64,000 nt of DNA from positions 186,001-250,000 of the forward strand of contig NZ_PGVH01000002.1 in assembly GCF_004168585.1 (NCBI RefSeq), written 5' to 3'. The stretch comes from Shewanella sp. OPT22. GTDB taxonomy: Bacteria > Pseudomonadota > Gammaproteobacteria > Enterobacterales > Shewanellaceae. The position numbers and the translations under genes are program-made. Positions 25,922-35,251 of this stretch are shown here, piece after piece (position 1 is the first letter of the stretch; each line of letters opens with the position of its first letter). Under the pieces are notes generated by a model that did not search any database, had not been told where the DNA came from, and worked only from the letters and a program-made list of their open reading frames with translations.

Positions 25922-26844
25922 GGTTACCCAATGCTTTTTTTCCGTCACTCCTGAGAAGGCAGGAGTCCAGTGCCTTTTGTACAATAAAGAAAAGTAGTCT
26001 CTGGATACCTGCCTGCGCTGGTATGACGTTATTACTCAGCAGTTTTAACACCTTCGCCCTCGAAACCCCGCACACAGGCAAACTCGATAAACGAGTACGA
26101 CACATCAACTATCAAGCTGAACAAGTGGTAAAGCTAGTTGGCCACTATGGTTTTGCGACTGATATTGCTTTTGCTCAAGGCGAAACCATCAAGCAAATTG
26201 CCATGGGTGACAGTGAAGCTTGGTCAGTCACGCCCGTCGCCAATCACATTTTCATCAAACCGAAAGCACCAAAAGCCATTACCAATATGACGGTGCTGAC
26301 AGCTTATAGCAAAGGACGGCAGCGGGTTTATAACTTCGAGTTATCGGCGCATTGGTCGCAACATGGTGCACATCCCTATCCCAACGATATAATGTTTGCC
26401 ATTGATTTTCGCTACCCAGAACAACAGCGGCAGCTAGCCAGCAATAAGCAACGCCATCAAGAGTTGATAGCCAAACTCAACACTGAGCAACTACCAACAG
26501 TCGTCAATCAAAACTACTTCTATAAAGGTGATGACAGCATTAAGCCCACTCATGTTTTTGATGATGGCCGCTTCACTTACCTTACCTTCAATCGTAAACA
26601 AGATTTGCCAGCAATATACATTATCAATTCTGATAACAGCGAAAGTTTAGTGAACGCCAACGTCAACCCACATTACCCCGACACCATCATTATTCAGCGA
26701 ATCGTTAAGCAACTGGTTCTGCGACAAGGCAATAGCGTGCTGTGTTTATTCAATCAAAGCTTCGATTCCGAAAAACCTGCCGATTACCAAACCAGCAATA
26801 TTGCAGAAGTACAACGCCAGCTTAAAGGAGGTAAACATGATTGA
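25918..26844 (+). CDS. virB9: VirB9 T4SS outer-membrane core protein with repeat-derived signal peptide
   Basis: 308 residues. The mature part (LETPHTGKLDKRVRHINY to end) is a normal VirB9/CagX protein: V-KLVGHYGFATDI, DSEAWSV, NHIFIKPK, and the C-terminal beta domain with YTYLTF-type motif. The N terminus is odd: residues about 9-37 are encoded by an inserted palindromic repeat (25942-26028), giving SLLRRQESS and IPACAGMT, so the signal peptide has a 30-residue extended front. Hydrophobic LLLSSFNTFA still precedes a plausible cleavage site. Confidence 0.92.
   Translation: MRLPNAFFPSLLRRQESSAFCTIKKSSLWIPACAGMTLLLSSFNTFALETPHTGKLDKRVRHINYQAEQVVKLVGHYGFATDIAFAQGETIKQIAMGDSEAWSVTPVANHIFIKPKAPKAITNMTVLTAYSKGRQRVYNFELSAHWSQHGAHPYPNDIMFAIDFRYPEQQRQLASNKQRHQELIAKLNTEQLPTVVNQNYFYKGDDSIKPTHVFDDGRFTYLTFNRKQDLPAIYIINSDNSESLVNANVNPHYPDTIIIQRIVKQLVLRQGNSVLCLFNQSFDSEKPADYQTSNIAEVQRQLKGGKHD
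25942..26028. repeat. MITE-like palindromic repeat inside virB9
   Basis: About 87 bp with imperfect terminal inverted repeats: CGTCACTCCTGAGAAGGCAG at the left and the complement of it at the right (ending GGTATGACG). Each end also forms its own small hairpin. Same family as 29014-29089 and the half copy at 46274-46304. It stays in frame with virB9. Confidence 0.8.
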
Positions 26845-27979
26845 GCGAACATCTGAACAAGTTCCAGAAACCTCACCAGTTGACACCCAAGCGGTTCCTG
26901 AACTTACCGCCAATCAAGGCAATGGCTTTAATTTATCCAAACCAGTGATGATACTCGGTTGTGTGCTGGTTATCGGTTTACTGATATTGGTTAACGGTGG
27001 CTTCAGTCATGGCAACAACAGTGAACAATCTAAACAGTCAACCAAAGAAATCGGTAGTCACTTAGGTAGACCGCCAACATTACCAAAAACCAATGACAAG
27101 CATGACAAAGCCAATGACACAAACAACGACGCTGGGTTGTTGCATACTGGGTTGGCTGATTTAGCATCAACGCCAACAACACCTGAATACACTTCCGTCT
27201 CTCAACGCAAACAATGGACACCTCAACAGCGTAAACAATTCGATGATATTTTAGTGATCAATCGCAACTCACAACTTAGCCGTCAAACAGCCAGTGTGAG
27301 CCAACCTTCAGATGATTTCACTGGTGAACCTCAACCGAACGCTTTAGCGACCCAACTGCAAGCCACCAAGCTCAAAGGCAGTGTCGCCAGTCATATTGTT
27401 GACCCGAACCTGTTTATCACCAAAGGTGCTTTTTTAGATTGCATCTTAGAAACTGCCATCAGCTCAGACGTACCGGGCATGACCCGCTGCCAGCTCAGCC
27501 GAGATATTTACTCCACCAATGGCAAAGTGCTGTTACTGGAAAAAGGCAGTCACATTGTTGGTCAATATCAAAGTGGCTTACAGCAAGGTGTAGCTCGCAT
27601 TTTTGTATTGTGGGATCGGATTGAAACACCCAATGGCGTCATCATCGATTTAGATTCTCCCGGCACCGATACTTTAGGGCGCAGCGGACATACCGGCTTT
27701 GTTGATAGTCACTTCAGACAGCGATTTGGCAGTGCAATTTTGCTCAGCTTAATTGGTGATGCAGGAAGTTATGCCGCTAACAAGGCCAACAGCGGCGACA
27801 AAAATCAAATTCAGTTTGGAAACACCATCGGCGGTACCAAAGATTTGGCGTCCATTGCCTTGCAAGACTCAATTCGCATCAAACCAACGTTACTTAAAAA
27901 TCAGGGAGAGCACATCAATGTGTTCGTCGCCCGTGACTTGGATTTCAGGAGTGTCTATGACTTGCAACTTGCCCATTAA
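26837..27979 (+). CDS. virB10: VirB10 T4SS energy-transducing core protein
   Basis: 380 residues from ATG 26837 (RBS AGGAGG). Short cytoplasmic N terminus, one membrane helix (about 36-56), Pro/Asn-rich periplasmic linker with DUF-like low complexity, and the TrbI/VirB10 beta barrel with KGAFLDCILETAI, MTRCQLSRDIYS, GSHIVGQY, GRSGHTGFVDSHF. It spans both membranes and signals ATP state to the outer-membrane core. Confidence 0.95.
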   Translation: MIERTSEQVPETSPVDTQAVPELTANQGNGFNLSKPVMILGCVLVIGLLILVNGGFSHGNNSEQSKQSTKEIGSHLGRPPTLPKTNDKHDKANDTNNDAGLLHTGLADLASTPTTPEYTSVSQRKQWTPQQRKQFDDILVINRNSQLSRQTASVSQPSDDFTGEPQPNALATQLQATKLKGSVASHIVDPNLFITKGAFLDCILETAISSDVPGMTRCQLSRDIYSTNGKVLLLEKGSHIVGQYQSGLQQGVARIFVLWDRIETPNGVIIDLDSPGTDTLGRSGHTGFVDSHFRQRFGSAILLSLIGDAGSYAANKANSGDKNQIQFGNTIGGTKDLASIALQDSIRIKPTLLKNQGEHINVFVARDLDFRSVYDLQLAH

Positions 27980-29087
27980 AACACTGAGTACAAATACGCC
28001 AAACAACGCTGAGACTTGCCGAGCCGTGGCCTTACTTGAGCATTTAAAATTACTCACCCCGTTTTTAGAGCAAGACGGCGTGACGGAACTGGTCATTAAT
28101 CAGCCGCAACAACTGATGATTGAAACGGATCAAGGCTGGCAACAGCATCATGCAGTAGAGATCACATTGGAATATTGCCAACGTTTAGCCAAGTTAATTG
28201 CAACCTATTCAGGGCAAAAACTCGACAGCAGTCACCCAATACTGTCAGCCACCTTGCCATCTGGTGAGCGAGTACAAATTTGCATTCCACCTGTGATGCT
28301 GATTGGTCGAGTCAGCTTGACCATTCGTAAACCTGCCAAGGTTGATTTCACCTTGGACGATTATCAACAGCAAGGTTATTTCGAAACGAGCAACAGCAAC
28401 GCTTTCAGCAACAATGAGATTGAAAGCCAGTTATTGAGGCTCAAACAGCAGGGAAAAATGACTGAGTTCTTAACACAAGCGATTGCGATGAGAAAAAACA
28501 TCATTGTGTCTGGTGCTACAGGCTCAGGTAAAACTACTTTTTTTCGTTCCCTTCTGAATTATGTACCAACCAGCGAACGCCTCATCAGTATTGAAAATGT
28601 TGACGAACTGCAACTGCATCGCAGTCATCCCAACAGTGTCAGTTTGTTTTATTCGGCTGGCAACCAAGGCATTGCTCCCGTAGACCAAAAGCAGCTTTTA
28701 GAGTCCAGCCTGCGAATGAAACCTGATCGGGTATTTGTTGCTGAATTAATCCGAGGTGATGAAGCCTTTTACTTCATGCGTAATATCAATTCAGGACATC
28801 CCGGCAGCATGACCACCATGCACGCTGGCAGCGCCAAACTTGCCCTTGAGCAATTGGTGCTGCTGATGAAAGAAAGTCAGGCAGGCGCTTCGTTATCCCG
28901 TGATGACATAAAACAACTACTGAATCTGTGCGTCGATGTGATTGTGCAGCTGCAAGTGAGTAACGGACGGCGCTTTGTCAGTGAAGTTTATTACAACGAC
29001 AGAACTACAGCTTCGTCACTCCTGCGAAAGCAGGAGTCTAGCGACTTACAGCTAAAAGGCACTGGATACCTGCCTTCGCAGGTATGA
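27957..29087 (+). CDS. virB11: VirB11 T4SS hexameric ATPase
   Basis: 376 residues from ATG 27957 (AGGAG six bases upstream), overlapping virB10 by 23 bp; a longer frame to 27753 is rejected because it lies in virB10. Walker A VSGATGSGKTTF (about 184-195), Asp box and ELIRGDEAF (about 262), His box GHPGSMTTMHAGS (about 280). The last about 22 codons come from a palindromic repeat (SLLRKQESS), so the C terminus is a new addition after the native end near RFVSEVYYND. Confidence 0.94.
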   Translation: MTCNLPIKTLSTNTPNNAETCRAVALLEHLKLLTPFLEQDGVTELVINQPQQLMIETDQGWQQHHAVEITLEYCQRLAKLIATYSGQKLDSSHPILSATLPSGERVQICIPPVMLIGRVSLTIRKPAKVDFTLDDYQQQGYFETSNSNAFSNNEIESQLLRLKQQGKMTEFLTQAIAMRKNIIVSGATGSGKTTFFRSLLNYVPTSERLISIENVDELQLHRSHPNSVSLFYSAGNQGIAPVDQKQLLESSLRMKPDRVFVAELIRGDEAFYFMRNINSGHPGSMTTMHAGSAKLALEQLVLLMKESQAGASLSRDDIKQLLNLCVDVIVQLQVSNGRRFVSEVYYNDRTTASSLLRKQESSDLQLKGTGYLPSQV

Positions 29088-29089
29088 CG
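29014..29089. repeat. MITE-like palindromic repeat at the virB11 end
   Basis: 76 bp, same family as the virB9 copy, with the inner hairpins CCTGCGAAAGCAGG and CCTGCCTTCGCAGG. It supplies the final codons and TGA of virB11 and ends 19 bp before the chosen virD4 start. ATG within its right end (29084) overlaps the virB11 stop but lacks an RBS. Confidence 0.8.
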
Positions 29090-29107
29090 GACACGAGGGA
29101 AATGGCT

Positions 29108-30991
29108 ATGAATTCAAAACCACTGACCATCAAGCTTTATGCAGCTATCTCCATCATAGGCTTATTCCTCAGTCTTTGGCTCAGCGGAGCCATTTATCTG
29201 TATTTCGCTCACCTAAACTATCACAACGCCACACCGCTAACCGTAATTCGTTATGTCTATTATTACGGCCACGATAAGCGCACTCAGTTTTGGCTTGGGT
29301 TATCAATATTGTTGGGGTTTATGCCTTTCGGCTTACCGTTAGCGCTCAAATTCAAACCGAAAAAGCCACCTTTGTATGGTGAAGCTCGCTTTGCGACACA
29401 AAAGCAAATCAAACACGCTGGATTATTGGGGCAATCGGGCATCATTGTCGGTAAGCAAAAACAGCTCTTTACCCAAGCGTATTTGCAATTTCCAGGACAA
29501 CAGCATGTGTTGATGTCGGCACCGACTCGCAGCGGTAAAGGCGTTGGCGTGGTGATCCCTAACTTACTCAGTTGGCAAGATTCCGTGGTGGTGCTGGACA
29601 TCAAACAAGAGAATTGGAACATCAGCGCTGGTTTTCGCCAAGCCCACGGTCAGCAATGTTTCCTACTTAACCTTGCTCCAAGAGACTACCAAAGCCACCG
29701 CTGGAATCCACTGCATTATATTTCGTCCGACCCAAGTTTTCGCATAAATGACATTCAGAAGATTGGGCAGATGTTGTTTCCCAATATCGATAATGAATCA
29801 CCAATTTGGCAAGCCTCTGCTCGTTCACTATGGCTGGGATTAGTCTTGTATCTACTCGAAACGCCCCCACTGCCCGTCACTATGGGCGAAATCATGCACC
29901 AGCTCAACAAAGGCGATAATCATTTAATCGAACTGATTAATGAGCGCATGAACGGCCATTCACCACTTTCGAATCAGTGCCATTCGTCACTCAAAGAGTA
30001 TTTAGAAACACCCGAGCGCACCCGTGGTTCTATTCGTAAAAGTTTCACTTCGGCCTTAGAGCTATTTTATAACCCTGTGATTGATGCGGTGACCGCTAAT
30101 AATGACTTTGATTTACGGGAGCTGCGAAGCAAACGACTATCGATTTATGTCGGTGTCACACCAGACGACTTGCAACGCTTAGCGCCACTGATCAATTTGT
30201 TTTTTCAGCAACTGATTGACTTAAACACCCGTGAACTGCCTGAGCAAAATGCCAACCTGAAATACCAAGTTTTATTGCTGATGGATGAGTTCGCTGCCAT
30301 CGGCAAGGTCAATATTCTCAGCAAGGGGATCAGCTATGTCGCAGGTTATGGCTTGCGGCTGTTAACCATTATTCAATCCCCTTCGCAATTACGAGAGATC
30401 TACGGTCACGATAGCGCTGAAACCTTGATAGAAAACCATGCGCTGCAAATTGTATTTGCGCCGAAGAACCCCAAAGTGGCCAGAGAGATTTCTGAAAGTC
30501 TTGGCACTGACACCATTAAACAATGTAGCCGCAGCAAACAGCTATCAGGGCGTGGTGGCAGAAGTGAAAACATCAGCGATCACAGCCGAGCCTTACTGTT
30601 ACCACAAGAAATTATGCGTTTAGGTATGGATAAAGCGATTCTGCTTATCGAAAACTGCTCGCCCGTAAAGTGTCGTAAAATTCGCTGGTATCAAGACAAA
30701 GCCTTAATGCAACGAGGTAACAGTCAAACGCAGCAGCTCTGGCAACTGCCACACATTCCAAAAGTGGTGGTCAACACCAGTAAAGCTGCGCCAGTTGCAC
30801 CGATTAAAGTGGTTACTGAAGACAGTAAAACTACACCATCAAAGCCACAAGCCACATCGAAAAAACAACAGGCTCAGCCAACGAAAAATCCACCAGCCAA
30901 ACCACAAAATCCTAATGCCATTGAAGAGGAGCAAATCAACTCAATGGTACATGAATACCTCAACACTCTGCCTAGAGGAGATGGCGTATGA
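29108..30991 (+). CDS. virD4: VirD4 type IV coupling protein
   Basis: 627 residues from ATG 29108, with GAGGGA seven bases upstream (ATG 29102 is possible). Two N-terminal membrane helices (about 10-40 and 66-86), Walker A TRSGKGVGVVIPNL (about 139-152), Walker B LLLMDEFAAIGK (about 389-400), and TraG/VirD4 motifs such as NWNISAGFR and SLWLGLVLYL. A Pro/Lys/Gln-rich tail ends the protein. It brings the relaxase-DNA complex to the channel. Stop overlaps the next ATG by four bases. Confidence 0.95.
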   Translation: MNSKPLTIKLYAAISIIGLFLSLWLSGAIYLYFAHLNYHNATPLTVIRYVYYYGHDKRTQFWLGLSILLGFMPFGLPLALKFKPKKPPLYGEARFATQKQIKHAGLLGQSGIIVGKQKQLFTQAYLQFPGQQHVLMSAPTRSGKGVGVVIPNLLSWQDSVVVLDIKQENWNISAGFRQAHGQQCFLLNLAPRDYQSHRWNPLHYISSDPSFRINDIQKIGQMLFPNIDNESPIWQASARSLWLGLVLYLLETPPLPVTMGEIMHQLNKGDNHLIELINERMNGHSPLSNQCHSSLKEYLETPERTRGSIRKSFTSALELFYNPVIDAVTANNDFDLRELRSKRLSIYVGVTPDDLQRLAPLINLFFQQLIDLNTRELPEQNANLKYQVLLLMDEFAAIGKVNILSKGISYVAGYGLRLLTIIQSPSQLREIYGHDSAETLIENHALQIVFAPKNPKVAREISESLGTDTIKQCSRSKQLSGRGGRSENISDHSRALLLPQEIMRLGMDKAILLIENCSPVKCRKIRWYQDKALMQRGNSQTQQLWQLPHIPKVVVNTSKAAPVAPIKVVTEDSKTTPSKPQATSKKQQAQPTKNPPAKPQNPNAIEEEQINSMVHEYLNTLPRGDGV

Positions 30992-32988
30992 ATGATGAAG
31001 CCGTTCTTGAACAACAAACTTATCTCGCTGTTCCCTATGAAAAACGAGAGCAAGCCAGAAAAGCCATCGGTCAATTGCCCAATGGTAATAACGCCCTGAA
31101 CTTTGATGCTGATTTAGGGTTATGGTTTGCGAAAACAGGCACACCACTGAACAAAGTTGAGCCTTGGTTGCCCAATCCTAATTTATTTCAAACACCTACA
31201 CATCAAGATCCAGCCATAGAATTTGCACAAGTGCTGGAATCATCAGGCTTTGTCTTGCCAGAGCCACCACTGTTTGATGGTCAGAAACATCGAGTTGCTA
31301 CTGTTGATGATAAACGAGGCCAGAAAACAGGCGTGTATTGCGCTTATGGTGATGGCCACCCTGCTGGTTGGTATCAAGACCATCGAAACCATAGCGAACC
31401 TCAAAAATGGTCAGCGAGCTTTGTCCACAGTGATCCACTGACTAAATTACACATCAAAGCGCACCAAGCTAATCGTCGAACCTTACGGGAGATCACCGCT
31501 GCCAAACGCTATAAACATTATGCGCACCGTTGCAGTCAAGCGTTTCAGCTTATGCCTGAAGCTAATATCAACCATCCATATTTGAAGCGAAAAGTCACCA
31601 TTCCCTTCCCTGATGTGAAGCTGGATAAAAAAGGCCGATTGGTGATCCCTTTGATGGATGAAAACCACAAAGTGCATTCGCTGCAGCGCATCAGCCCTAA
31701 TGGATTTAAATGCCTGAAGAAAGGAGCGCAAAAAACAGGACACTTCTTTGTTGTTGGGTATAAACCACTTAAAAATGGAGAGCCAATTTTGTATGCAGAA
31801 GGCTATGCCACGGCTGCAAGTATTGCCGAAGCCACCAATCGCAGCGTAGTGATGACGGTCGATGCAGGCAATATGCCCAAGGTCGCTGAAAAACTTAAAC
31901 CGCATTATCCTGACAGCCAACATTTATTTTTAGCCGATGATGACCGCAACAACAAAGTAAACAAAGGCGTTGAGAAAGCCAGAGAATCAGCCAATCTATC
32001 CAATGGACATTGGTTAACACCTCGCTTTATTCGAGATCAAATTGAGGTTGGCATGACCGATTTTAACGATCTCGCCATGAGCAGCGGCCTAACCTCAGTG
32101 CGAAAACAAATAGAAGATCATATTGAACATTGCTGGCCTAACCTCAAAAACAAACCGACTAAAATGCCGTTCAATAGCATTGATCCTGTCGTTGATTCAC
32201 AACCTGAACTCAGTAAACCCAAACCCGCCAATTCACAGTTGAATAAGCAACTTTCACCATTGGCAACACTTGCTCAACGTGATACTGACAATGACGAAAA
32301 AAGCATTAAGGATGGTAAATCAAGTCTCACTAAGCCACCCGCAACTCAATCAAAGTCAGAGTTAACGACTTTGCCCGACAGAATAGGTAAACATTACCTT
32401 GCCGTAGACAACAAATACTACTTTAGCAGCCGTCCCAACTGTTTGGCTTTTGTTGATAAAGGCAGCAAGCTGCAAACTAAACTCAGTCATGTACAAGTGA
32501 TTGGGGACTTACTCTGTATCGCCAAACAGCGCCATTGGCAATCCATCAAACTGACAGGCAATAAATCCTTTAAACGCCAAACATGGCTGCAAGCTTCAAT
32601 GCAGAATATATCTGTTAAAGGCTATCGCCCAGATAAAGAAGACATCAAACAACTTAAAGCGTTACAGGCCAAAACTAGCGCATCAGATAAAACAGAGCAG
32701 CCACCATCATACTCGAAAAAAGCATCTGAACCAATGAACGAGATAGCGCAAGACAAAGCAACTCAACCCATTAACAAACAATCAGCCGTTAAAGCGGCAC
32801 AAGAATTTTGCAAAACGCTGCAACCCGAAGCGCAAAAACAATTTATGAATAAAGTGATGCAAAAGTTGGAGCATTTTTTTTTGAAGCCCCAGAAAACCCA
32901 ATTCCAAAACCAGAATCCAAACCCGAATCAGAGCCAAAACGCCCACACCATTAAGGAACCACACCATGACCGACAACTTGAACACTAA
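30988..32988 (+). CDS. DUF5710/Toprim conjugative primase-like protein (TraC-type)
   Basis: 666 residues. N-terminal DUF5710 motif (TYLAVPYEKREQARKA...LGLWFA, about 10-55); central region with KLDKKGRLVIPLMDENHKVHS; Toprim motifs EPILYAEGYATAAS (about 262-275), VDAGN and HLFLADDD (about 311); the last 300 residues are low-complexity, Gln/Lys rich with a motif TLPDRIGKHYLAVDNKYYF. Family members prime the transferred strand in the recipient. No DnaG zinc finger was seen. Coupled to virD4 by ATGA overlap. Confidence 0.8.
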   Translation: MNDEAVLEQQTYLAVPYEKREQARKAIGQLPNGNNALNFDADLGLWFAKTGTPLNKVEPWLPNPNLFQTPTHQDPAIEFAQVLESSGFVLPEPPLFDGQKHRVATVDDKRGQKTGVYCAYGDGHPAGWYQDHRNHSEPQKWSASFVHSDPLTKLHIKAHQANRRTLREITAAKRYKHYAHRCSQAFQLMPEANINHPYLKRKVTIPFPDVKLDKKGRLVIPLMDENHKVHSLQRISPNGFKCLKKGAQKTGHFFVVGYKPLKNGEPILYAEGYATAASIAEATNRSVVMTVDAGNMPKVAEKLKPHYPDSQHLFLADDDRNNKVNKGVEKARESANLSNGHWLTPRFIRDQIEVGMTDFNDLAMSSGLTSVRKQIEDHIEHCWPNLKNKPTKMPFNSIDPVVDSQPELSKPKPANSQLNKQLSPLATLAQRDTDNDEKSIKDGKSSLTKPPATQSKSELTTLPDRIGKHYLAVDNKYYFSSRPNCLAFVDKGSKLQTKLSHVQVIGDLLCIAKQRHWQSIKLTGNKSFKRQTWLQASMQNISVKGYRPDKEDIKQLKALQAKTSASDKTEQPPSYSKKASEPMNEIAQDKATQPINKQSAVKAAQEFCKTLQPEAQKQFMNKVMQKLEHFFLKPQKTQFQNQNPNPNQSQNAHTIKEPHHDRQLEH

Positions 32989-33181
32989 TCTGCACCACAA
33001 GCTTGATGAAAAACTGTTTGCCTTAAATATTCCTGGCACTGTCATTGAAGTCACGCCAGCCGAAGCAGAAGAACTCGGTGCATTTGAAGAAGATGCACTC
33101 AGTGAAGATGAAGCAATGGACGCCTCAGAACTCTCTAAGGATGAACCTCTAGAACAATCCAATGATAATGAGGAGTGTTAG
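32966..33181 (+). CDS. Small acidic hypothetical protein
   Basis: 71 residues, overlapping the primase gene by 23 bp, with TAAGGA upstream. The first half reads KLFALNIPGTVIEVTPAEAEELGAF, the second half is almost all Asp, Glu and Ser. Highly acidic small proteins next to antirestriction genes may mimic DNA, but nothing proves that here. I do not recognise a named family. Confidence 0.65.
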   Translation: MTDNLNTNLHHKLDEKLFALNIPGTVIEVTPAEAEELGAFEEDALSEDEAMDASELSKDEPLEQSNDNEEC

Positions 33182-33184
33182 CCT

Positions 33185-34186
33185 ATGCCAGCAACCAAAC
33201 AAGCAACTAAGCAAACAAAAAAACCACCTTACCATGAGCAAATCGCTAATAAGCTCATCGAGCAACTTAAAGCTGGCACTGCGCCATGGCAAAAACCTTG
33301 GCAAGCAGGACAACCTCGAATGCCACACAATCCAATAAGCGGTACTCGTTATAAAGGCTCCAACGCCATTTGGTTAGCTATGCAATGCCGTGACGATCCC
33401 CGCTGGATGACCTACAAACAAGCCAACAGCATTGATGCACAGGTACAAAAAGGCCAACACGGCACCATTGTTCAATATTGGAAGCTGTTTGACCAAATCG
33501 ATAAAAAAGATGATAACGGAAAAAAGATTTTGGGTGCTGACGGCAAACCAATTAAAGTAACTGTTAAATTGGATAAGCCAAGAGTGTTCAGCTCAGTGGT
33601 ATTCAATGCTGAGCAAATAGAAGGTTTACCTGAACTCGAAGTAAAAACACTCCCCGAATGGCAACGCCATGAGCGAGCAGAAAAGATTCTGCAAAACTCA
33701 GGTGTTCCCATTAAGCATGATCAGTACGACAATGCCTACTACAGCCCTGCAACTGACAGCATACATTTACCTGCAAGAAACCAGTTTGAAACCGCTGATT
33801 CCTTCTATGCCGTTGCTTGTCATGAGATTTGTCATTCATCAGGCCATTCCAGCAGACTCAACAGAGATATGACAGGCCGCTTCGGTGACGAGTCCTATGC
33901 CAAAGAAGAATTACGAGCTGAAATCGGCTCACTCATGCTCGGCGATGAGCTGCAAATAGGTCATAACTTTGGCCAACATGCTGCTTATGTCGATCATTGG
34001 GTTAAGGTACTGCAAGATGATCCGAAAGAGATTTTACGAGCATCGAGGGATGCGGAAAAGATACATGGGTTTGTGATGGAATTAGAGCATGCTATTCAAA
34101 ACAACAAATCTAGCAAGGATAAGCAAGCTGAAAATTTGCCAATCTACGCTAGACAATCGCAAGAGCAACAAGAGTTTGACAACTAA
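33185..34186 (+). CDS. ardC: ArdC-family antirestriction protein (ssDNA-binding plus zincin domain)
   Basis: 333 residues, full length for the family. N-terminal ArdC domain (DUF1738: PPYHEQIANKLIEQLKAG, GTRYKGSNAIWL, WMTYKQANS) and a C-terminal zincin with metal motif HEICHSSGH (about 213-221) and ELRAEIGS as the third-ligand region. Such proteins protect incoming single-stranded DNA from restriction. Three bp after the acidic gene, so the last gene of the transfer operon. A truncated second copy lies at 35252-35745. Confidence 0.9.
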   Translation: MPATKQATKQTKKPPYHEQIANKLIEQLKAGTAPWQKPWQAGQPRMPHNPISGTRYKGSNAIWLAMQCRDDPRWMTYKQANSIDAQVQKGQHGTIVQYWKLFDQIDKKDDNGKKILGADGKPIKVTVKLDKPRVFSSVVFNAEQIEGLPELEVKTLPEWQRHERAEKILQNSGVPIKHDQYDNAYYSPATDSIHLPARNQFETADSFYAVACHEICHSSGHSSRLNRDMTGRFGDESYAKEELRAEIGSLMLGDELQIGHNFGQHAAYVDHWVKVLQDDPKEILRASRDAEKIHGFVMELEHAIQNNKSSKDKQAENLPIYARQSQEQQEFDN

Positions 34187-34223
34187 ACTAAATAGCATGC
34201 TCAACTCAACCAAAAATTACAAC

Positions 34224-35012
34224 TTATAACATTGGCCTCTGAAAAGTCATCGCATTCACTTCTCTACCTGCCCGAGCAGCCATTCTACACTTATAGGTTC
34301 TTAGGTAGGCATTAGCTTCAATTATTTTGCGCTCACTCCATAGGCGCTTTCGTTCTAAGTGGCAATCATTAAAGTCTGACTTTAAAACGGATCTGTTCGC
34401 TAGATAATATTGAACTTTTTCGTCTTGCTGTTGATCGGATGCTTTTCTCGATAATTTGCAATAAGCTTGATCATATTGACTACCAAAGCACGACTTCTTT
34501 TCAAACTCTTCGAGTTTTCCATTAGTGAACTTATTCTTGAGAGCTGCGATTTCTTCCTGCTCTTTAGATGGCCGTAATGTTTTCTCAGCCTTACATTTAG
34601 CACTTGGTTTAAAAGTAATCTTTGAAATACATTCTTTGTGTACAGCGTAAAACTCTCGATAATTAAGCAGCTTGAGTTGAGCGATTTGTTTTTCATATTC
34701 AACTTTATATGCTTCTTCTTCAAGTTTTCGCTTTTTCTCTTGTTCTTCTTTCTCAAGTTCCCGTTTGACTATTGCAAGTTCTTTTTGGTGGGCGTGATTC
34801 ACATCCATCGCAAATTTACATTCTTGATCTTTACCCACAGCTTTGAGGCTTTCTTCATTTTGTGCCATAAAAGCCGCTTTCATTCTGGCCTCGCACTCTT
34901 CGGCCTTAGATATAGCATCATCAAGGTTAGCTTCGTAATAAGCACGGTCTTTTTGACCACAGGCAGTAATAAGTAGAACAAGGCAAGATAAAGTGAGGAT
35001 TTTCGAGTTCAT
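34224..35012 (-). CDS. Lipoprotein with two EexN-like segments and a coiled coil
   Basis: 262 residues from ATG 35012 (AAAGGA upstream). Lipobox ITAC (Cys17). An N-terminal segment YYEANLDDAISKAEECEARM ... ECKFAMD and a C-terminal one YYLANRSVLKSDFNDCHLER ... KCRMAA share Y-Y-x-A-N, a Cys about 13-15 residues later, and a second Cys followed by x-x-A about 30 later, the spacing seen in EexN. Between them lies a Lys/Glu-rich coiled coil (about 75-110). Convergent to ardC and flanked by the ardC fragment. A role in surface exclusion is plausible but inferred. Confidence 0.7.
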   Translation of the reverse strand: MNSKILTLSCLVLLITACGQKDRAYYEANLDDAISKAEECEARMKAAFMAQNEESLKAVGKDQECKFAMDVNHAHQKELAIVKRELEKEEQEKKRKLEEEAYKVEYEKQIAQLKLLNYREFYAVHKECISKITFKPSAKCKAEKTLRPSKEQEEIAALKNKFTNGKLEEFEKKSCFGSQYDQAYCKLSRKASDQQQDEKVQYYLANRSVLKSDFNDCHLERKRLWSERKIIEANAYLRTYKCRMAARAGREVNAMTFQRPML

Positions 35013-35251
35013 ATTGAGTCCTTTCAATAGCGCTGTTAATAGTTTTAAGAGTAAAAACAAACAACTACTCGAAAATTAATGTGCCATATTCAGTTGATTT
35101 GCGCAAACACAATTCAGAGCCACTCACTGATTTCCCTCATAATTAAGAAAATCCATAAACTACAAGCTTTGAAATGTCGTTCCAAATTGTCACTCAAACT
35201 ATTAAGATTTTGGTAAATATAAAACACGAACAGAGAAAATTATCTAAAATT

